In this document: piece after piece, positions 59,370 to 64,000 of the stretch
Layout of the letters: every line of letters begins with the position of its first letter
How positions within the stretch are numbered: the first letter of the stretch is position 1
Source: Warburgia ugandensis
Taxonomy: Eukaryota; Streptophyta; Magnoliopsida; Canellales; Canellaceae
NCBI GenBank assembly: GCA_035236585.1
Contig: CP141139.1
Location: 39,193,217 to 39,257,216 of the forward strand
Length of the DNA stretch: 64,000 bases
Direction: 5' to 3'
Position numbers and translations under genes: made by a program
Notes under the pieces: model-generated
What the model was told of the DNA's origin: nothing
The model's database searches: none
The model's input: the letters and a program-made list of their open reading frames with translations, nothing else

Positions 59370-60410
59370 TGATAAGTATCTAAAATTGTATAAAAATCAT
59401 CTAATTAGTTTTCCATGTGTTATAACATATAGGGGTAAATTAGGATTTTCAAAAATTTTTTTTATAACAAATGCATTTTTTACCTAATAAATCAAATATT
59501 TGGTAATTTGTAGGTTTAAAGACTTATATGGTGTAAGTATGTGTGTAATTATAATTTTCTAGGATTTAATTAGAGTTTTGAACCTTTTTTAGGAAGCGAG
59601 ATGATGATCTAATAGTTGACATTGATCAATATGAAAATTGAATATCAAGATCAAAAGATCGAGTTGACCTAAAAGTCATCAATCCAACATGAGATCAAGA
59701 TCACCTTAAGGCACAAAAGATGGAATTAGAGAAGTCAAAGGTGAATAAAAGAAAGCCATGCAAAGTCTACCACCTTTGTATGGGTTGCACTTAAGTTACC
59801 CAAGCCATGTAAGCTATGAAGGAGAGGACACACTAATGAGCTTAGCCAGCCATCAAAGCCAAAGATTGAGCCACTAAGCCAAGCCAAAAGAGCTCCTAAA
59901 GCCAGCATGAAGCCAAGCCAAACGAGCTCTCAAAGTAAGCCATCAAGTCACATGAGTCAAGCTACATGAAAGGCCATGATTAGAGGAAAATCTAAAGAAA
60001 TATCCATGAATTTTTTGGGTCATTTTAAAGATAATTTAGGGAAAATCCACTTGGATAAGGTATCATGAGGACCAATATGAAGAAATTACTATTTTTCTTA
60101 CTTTTTCATGTTTTTATCTCTTTTTTCTCACTTTCCACCTCACCGTAAAGGAGCATTATGAATTTCACTTTCCACCAAAGAGTCTTACCTTTCTAAAACT
60201 CTCCCATATTCCTAACTCCATCCTAAATCAACCAATCATCTTTTTCCATCTCAATCCTTCTTTCTTATCTCTCTCATCATTCTCACCATCTATTTTTAAT
60301 CCAATAGCTGCCATCCTCTTTTCTCTTTCACTCCCATAGGAATTCCATGTGAAAACCAAAGGGAGAGATGCCTCTTTCCTTGGAAAATGGTGCCTCGCAC
60401 CAATGATTGG
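59370..60410 (+). mobile_element. Old Ty3-type LTR, 5' half (split)
   Basis: Starts TGATAAGTATCTAAAA and aligns along its length, in inverse orientation, with the first ~1.05 kb of the LTR at 60411-62833. Shared words include TATAGGGGTAAA-TTAGG, GCATTTTTTACCTAAT, GATCAAGATCAAAAGATC/GAG and TCACTTTCCACCTCACC. Its 3' half resumes at 62839. The orientation is inferred from the end and primer-site remains at 63949. Confidence 0.75.
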
Positions 60411-62833
60411 TGTTGTAGGTTTTAAGTTAACTCGTAAGTGCACAAATTATTTGCAATATAGTACATTAGTAAGGTCGATCCCACGAGGAGTTGAACGAAT
60501 GTGATACTAGTGGTCCCTACTTTAAACCATCTAACCTAGCCAAAATTCAAGAGATATTTAACCTAATCTAAAATTGGAAATTAATACAAGCAATGGAAAT
60601 TATGCTAAAATTAGAAAAATGCAAAAATTTAAAAATTTCCTAAAACTTACACTTTAAAATTAAAACTTTACTAAATGAGACATTCTAAATCTATGACTTT
60701 CTTAAATTAAAGACTTCCCTAAAGTAAGAACTTTCTAAAAATGGAAATAAGCAACTTTCCTAAGTGCAATTTTAACAACTTTCTTAATGTAACTATCTAA
60801 ACATGAATTTAATAACTAACCTAAGGAAACATGCATTAAATAACTAATTTCTTAACCATTCAATCTTCTAAATAAAGCACTTAAACATATGGAAAAGGAA
60901 ACTTTAGCAACTACACTCTAAGCATATATGCAACAAACTAATCAAAATCAACATTATTAAACTACTTTCCTATAATGAATGAAGGCAATCAACTTGAATC
61001 TAATTAGTCAACAACTCATCTAAATCATGCTTGATTAAATGAATACTGAAATCAATGAAGGAAACATCAACTTTCATAAAATCATTCAATGCTTCAACCT
61101 TTATTCATTTCAAAACCACGTGTTCCACTTTTGGATTGGATGCATGGTTTCTAAAGACTTTTAATTGAATTGTTTGCTGATTCTAACACAAGGTAATACT
61201 AATTCAAGCTATCCTCAACATGTATTAAATAAGAAAAATTCATGCTCATTCATCAACCAAATAAGATTTTATTAATCATCAAGGGTTTGCATACAAGTCA
61301 ATACATAAAGGGTGCATTCCACTTTTGATGAAAACACACCACTCTACCACTTTAAATCCAAAACTAAGAAATTAAGATGATTCATCCTTCACAAATCTTA
61401 ATCATCAAAGGCAAATCCTATGGAATAAGAAGGCAAAACTCAAAGGAACTCAAGGAAACTAGGCTGGAATTCAATGGAAACTAAAGAGTACCAAAAGATA
61501 ATGAAAGGTAAAAGGAAAAACTAAATTCAAGATGACTTCCCTTGGCTGTCACTTCAAGGAAAAACAAGCTTTGAATCTTAGTGTTTAAGGCAAGGGAAAA
61601 CAAAGGCAAGTAAAGAAAAAGCTAGCATGAAAAGTCTAAGATCAAACTAAAGAAAAGGTGAGATGAACCAACCTTGAAAGGAGAATAAAATAGACTAATG
61701 ATCATGCTTTGCATAACTTGGAGGAGTGCAACCACCTTAGGAAGAAGTAGCAGCCACCCAAAGGAAAGAAAAGTTAAGGCAAAAGGTGAAGGATAGATGG
61801 GGAGGAAAAGGACGCTCTCCCTCCAAAGAGGTGGCATCTTTCACCTCAAAGGGAGATATGATATATTTTGATTTTGTGTCCATCTTTTATAATTTCACTC
61901 CTATAATTTCTAGCATGCCCTAGGATAGATGTATGGTGTGGATTAAAAGTGGGGAATTGGATGGCTAAGATCTCAAGACAAGTTATGTTTTTAAATGAGG
62001 AAACAAGGGATAGGTGGCCACCATCTTTGGAGGTGGAGCAGGTGGAATGAGAGTTTAAGAAGGTGGAGGAGTCTTGGAATGGTAGAACTTGAATGGAAAG
62101 TCAAATTCGTGGTGCTACTTAGGGGTGAGGTAGAAAGAGAGAAAAAAGTGTAGAAAAGTGAGAAAAACACTAAAAATAGAAGGCTTTCATCCTATTGGTC
62201 CACATGCCATCTTATCTTAATAAGATTTTCCTTGATTATCTTCAAAATGTCTCATGGATAATCCTCTTCAATTTCCTTCAACCCTACACATCCATTTAAA
62301 TTAGCTTGAAGGTTTAGATGGCTAAATTTGAAGGCTCATTAGCTAGGCTTCATGGTTGACTTTGGGAGCCTTCTTGGCTTGGCACCTTAGCTTATCACCT
62401 TGTCATGGCTTAAATTTGGCTAAGGTGGCTTCCATGCAAAGGTGATGGAAATGCATGGCTTACTTCATGGGCCTACTTTGGCCACCTTTAGCCCTTTTAA
62501 TTGCCTCCATTGATGATCCAAAAGATGATTTTAACCTTTGACTTGATCTTTTGATCTTGATCTTCAATTTCATCCCAATCGATCTCGGTCGTTGAATCGC
62601 CATCTCACTTCTAACAAAAAGTAAAAAACTGAAATTAAATCCTAAAATGTATGATTAATCATATAGTTACCTTGGATTAGCCTTTGAACCTAGAAAGTAT
62701 CAAACTTTTTCTTCATTAGGTAAAAAATGCATGTGTTACAAATTTAGGTCTAAAAACCCTAATTTTACCCCTATAAGTTGTAACATATGGGTAAATAATT
62801 GGGTGGATTTTATGAAAAATTAAATACGTATCA
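60411..62833 (-). mobile_element. Solo LTR, same family, opposite orientation, nested
   Basis: Minus-strand LTR of 2,423 bp, TGATACGTATTTAAT...ACCTACAACA, containing CTCCTCGTGGGATCGACC near its end (60488-60505 on plus). It is flanked by ATTGG (60406-60410) and CTTGG (62834-62838), a 5-bp target duplication with one mismatch. No primer site or coding DNA accompanies it. It lies inside the forward LTR, which continues on both sides. Confidence 0.75.
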
Positions 62834-62838
62834 CTTGG

Positions 62839-63949
62839 ACCATTCCCATGTTGCCACATTCCCCCCTCCGTCTCTTCCCTTATTTCTTTCCTCCTCACAC
62901 TCCAAATCTTTCCCACAAATTTTCCCTTTAACTTACCTTATTTCCATGTTAAAATCCTTGAGGTAAGAACTCCATGCCTAGATCATACAAAGTATGAACC
63001 TCCTTCCCATTCCCTTCCTCTTAGCAATCCAAGATGACCAATCTTTTCTTGCCACCTACACCACTTTCTAACCTTTCTCTATCTCTTTCCCCACTTCTTT
63101 CTTTCTTTCCTAACAACCTAGATTCATACGTATTCTTCCCATATGTTTGCCCTACCTTATTGGCTATCCTAGATCTAATCCCAACCTTACATTTAATCTC
63201 CACCTCATCCCCACCTTAAAATCATTTCCTAGAAAAAAGTAGAAGGCAGGCAACCTATACAACCAAAATAGGGCTCCCACATAAATCATCTTTTGGGGAG
63301 AGGAGGTACCTAAAAAAGTGGCGCATTCCTTCTCCTTGAAAGGACTTTCACGATTTTTCCTTTGGGGGGTCTTCTACAATTTTTTTATTTGGATACTCTC
63401 TTTATTTGAAGATTCCACGCCATTTGCTTCTACTCAAGGTAGGCTCCTTTCCTTTGTTAGTTGTCATTGTTTGCTATCTTTGTTTGCTTTGCCTTTGGTT
63501 TGATTGAGTTCTAGCTTGATTTCGTTAGATTTACCTTGCTTTCCATTGGATTTTTCCTTTTATCTTCATGCTTATTGGGCTAGGAGCGATTATAGGTTGC
63601 ATTAAGGATTTCTTTTGATGTTAGTATGATGTCAGCATGGTCTGCACACTCCATGTTGCACACCATCCTTTTAATCATTTCCCTTGAGTGAAGCATATTT
63701 TTTATTTGGGAAATTTATATCATTAGAAGGTTTGCTTTTAGGAAAATTTCTATATTAGTTTGATTTTTTAGTTAATTTCCATATTTCCATGTCTTACATT
63801 CATGATAAGTTTCATTCTTAGTTTAGGTTAGAATTCCAAATTTTGTTGACTAGGTTACTAATCTGACAAATCTATCCCATTTCTCATGGGATCAACCTCC
63901 ATCCCATGACTATTAGTGCACTTGGAAGTTTAACTTAAAAATCACAACA
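62839..63949 (+). mobile_element. Old Ty3-type LTR, 3' half (split)
   Basis: Continues the forward LTR begun at 59370 after the nested insertion, for a total of about 2.15 kb. It ends CATGGGATCAACC, TTAGTGCACTTGG and AATCACAACA, equivalent to the LTR ends at 27839 and (minus) 60411. The interior of this element would lie right of the window. Confidence 0.7.
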
Positions 63950-63975
63950 AGTTTTCGCAACCATTGCCAAGCAAA
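63950..63975 (+). other. Decayed tRNA-Asp primer binding site
   Basis: AGTTTTCGCAACCATTGCC follows the LTR at the same offset as AGTTTTTGGCGCCGTTGCTGG in the complete element. The differences include G-to-A and C-to-T changes at CpG positions, as expected from methylated-cytosine decay. Confidence 0.55.
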
Positions 63976-64000
63976 TGTTTGTGTATTGGAACCTCACTTA

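Overview
This window is nuclear DNA from a flowering plant, probably one with a large, repeat-rich genome. The evidence is three plant-type genes (a split galacturonosyltransferase, a DYW-class PPR protein, and an intron-bearing Ole e 1/extensin-like protein), plant splice sites, and many plant retroelements with tRNA-Asp or tRNA-iMet primer sites. The sequence does not let me name the species. All splice sites, alignments and repeat boundaries were read by eye.

Layout. 1-10.7 kb: a GAUT11-like gene on the plus strand. It has a 50-codon first exon, a 9.0 kb first intron and a 487-codon last exon. The intron holds at least five retroelement pieces: three Au-like SINE copies (one complete with a 13-bp target-site duplication), an LTR remnant and an RTE-type LINE 3' end. 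11.5-14.4 kb: a single-exon DYW-type PPR gene, preceded by an 83-bp tandem duplication and a decayed copy of its own 5' end. 14.6-15.5 kb: exon-like pieces of an unidentified minus-strand gene, broken by the next element. 15.5-20.7 kb: a structurally complete but coding-dead Ty3/gypsy chromovirus with target duplication TGGAC. 20.7-25.8 kb: AT-rich intergenic DNA with a LINE RNase H relic.

25.8-38.4 kb: a 12.6-kb Athila-like Ty3/gypsy element with target duplication GCAAG. Its gag-pol is one long frame interrupted by four stops and one +1 shift. It has two hairpin-plus-polypurine modules carrying the same 12-mer, one just after pol and one at the 3' LTR. 39.6-43.4 kb: a probable 3.9-kb solo LTR. 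43.4-48.0 kb: AT-rich DNA, a stray fragment of the Athila-like 3' spacer, a G-rich block with a strong G-quadruplex motif, and a SINE-like sequence. 48.0-49.5 kb: the Ole e 1/proline-rich cell-wall protein gene. 50.1-54.2 kb: a decayed Copia element on the minus strand. 54.8-58.7 kb: LINE and CACTA transposon relics. 59.4-63.9 kb: an old forward LTR split by a solo LTR of the same family in the opposite orientation; the forward element's primer site and interior run off the right edge.

The genes do not form a functional cluster. GAUT11 (pectin synthesis in the Golgi) and the Ole e 1/extensin-like protein (secreted wall protein) both concern the cell wall, but they lie about 37 kb apart and nothing shows co-regulation. 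The PPR protein is predicted to act in an organelle on RNA editing. Well over half of the window is transposon-derived. The most unusual features are the duplicated hairpin-PPT module, the same-family nested inverted LTRs, and a chromovirus insertion whose removal rejoins an open reading frame on the opposite strand.
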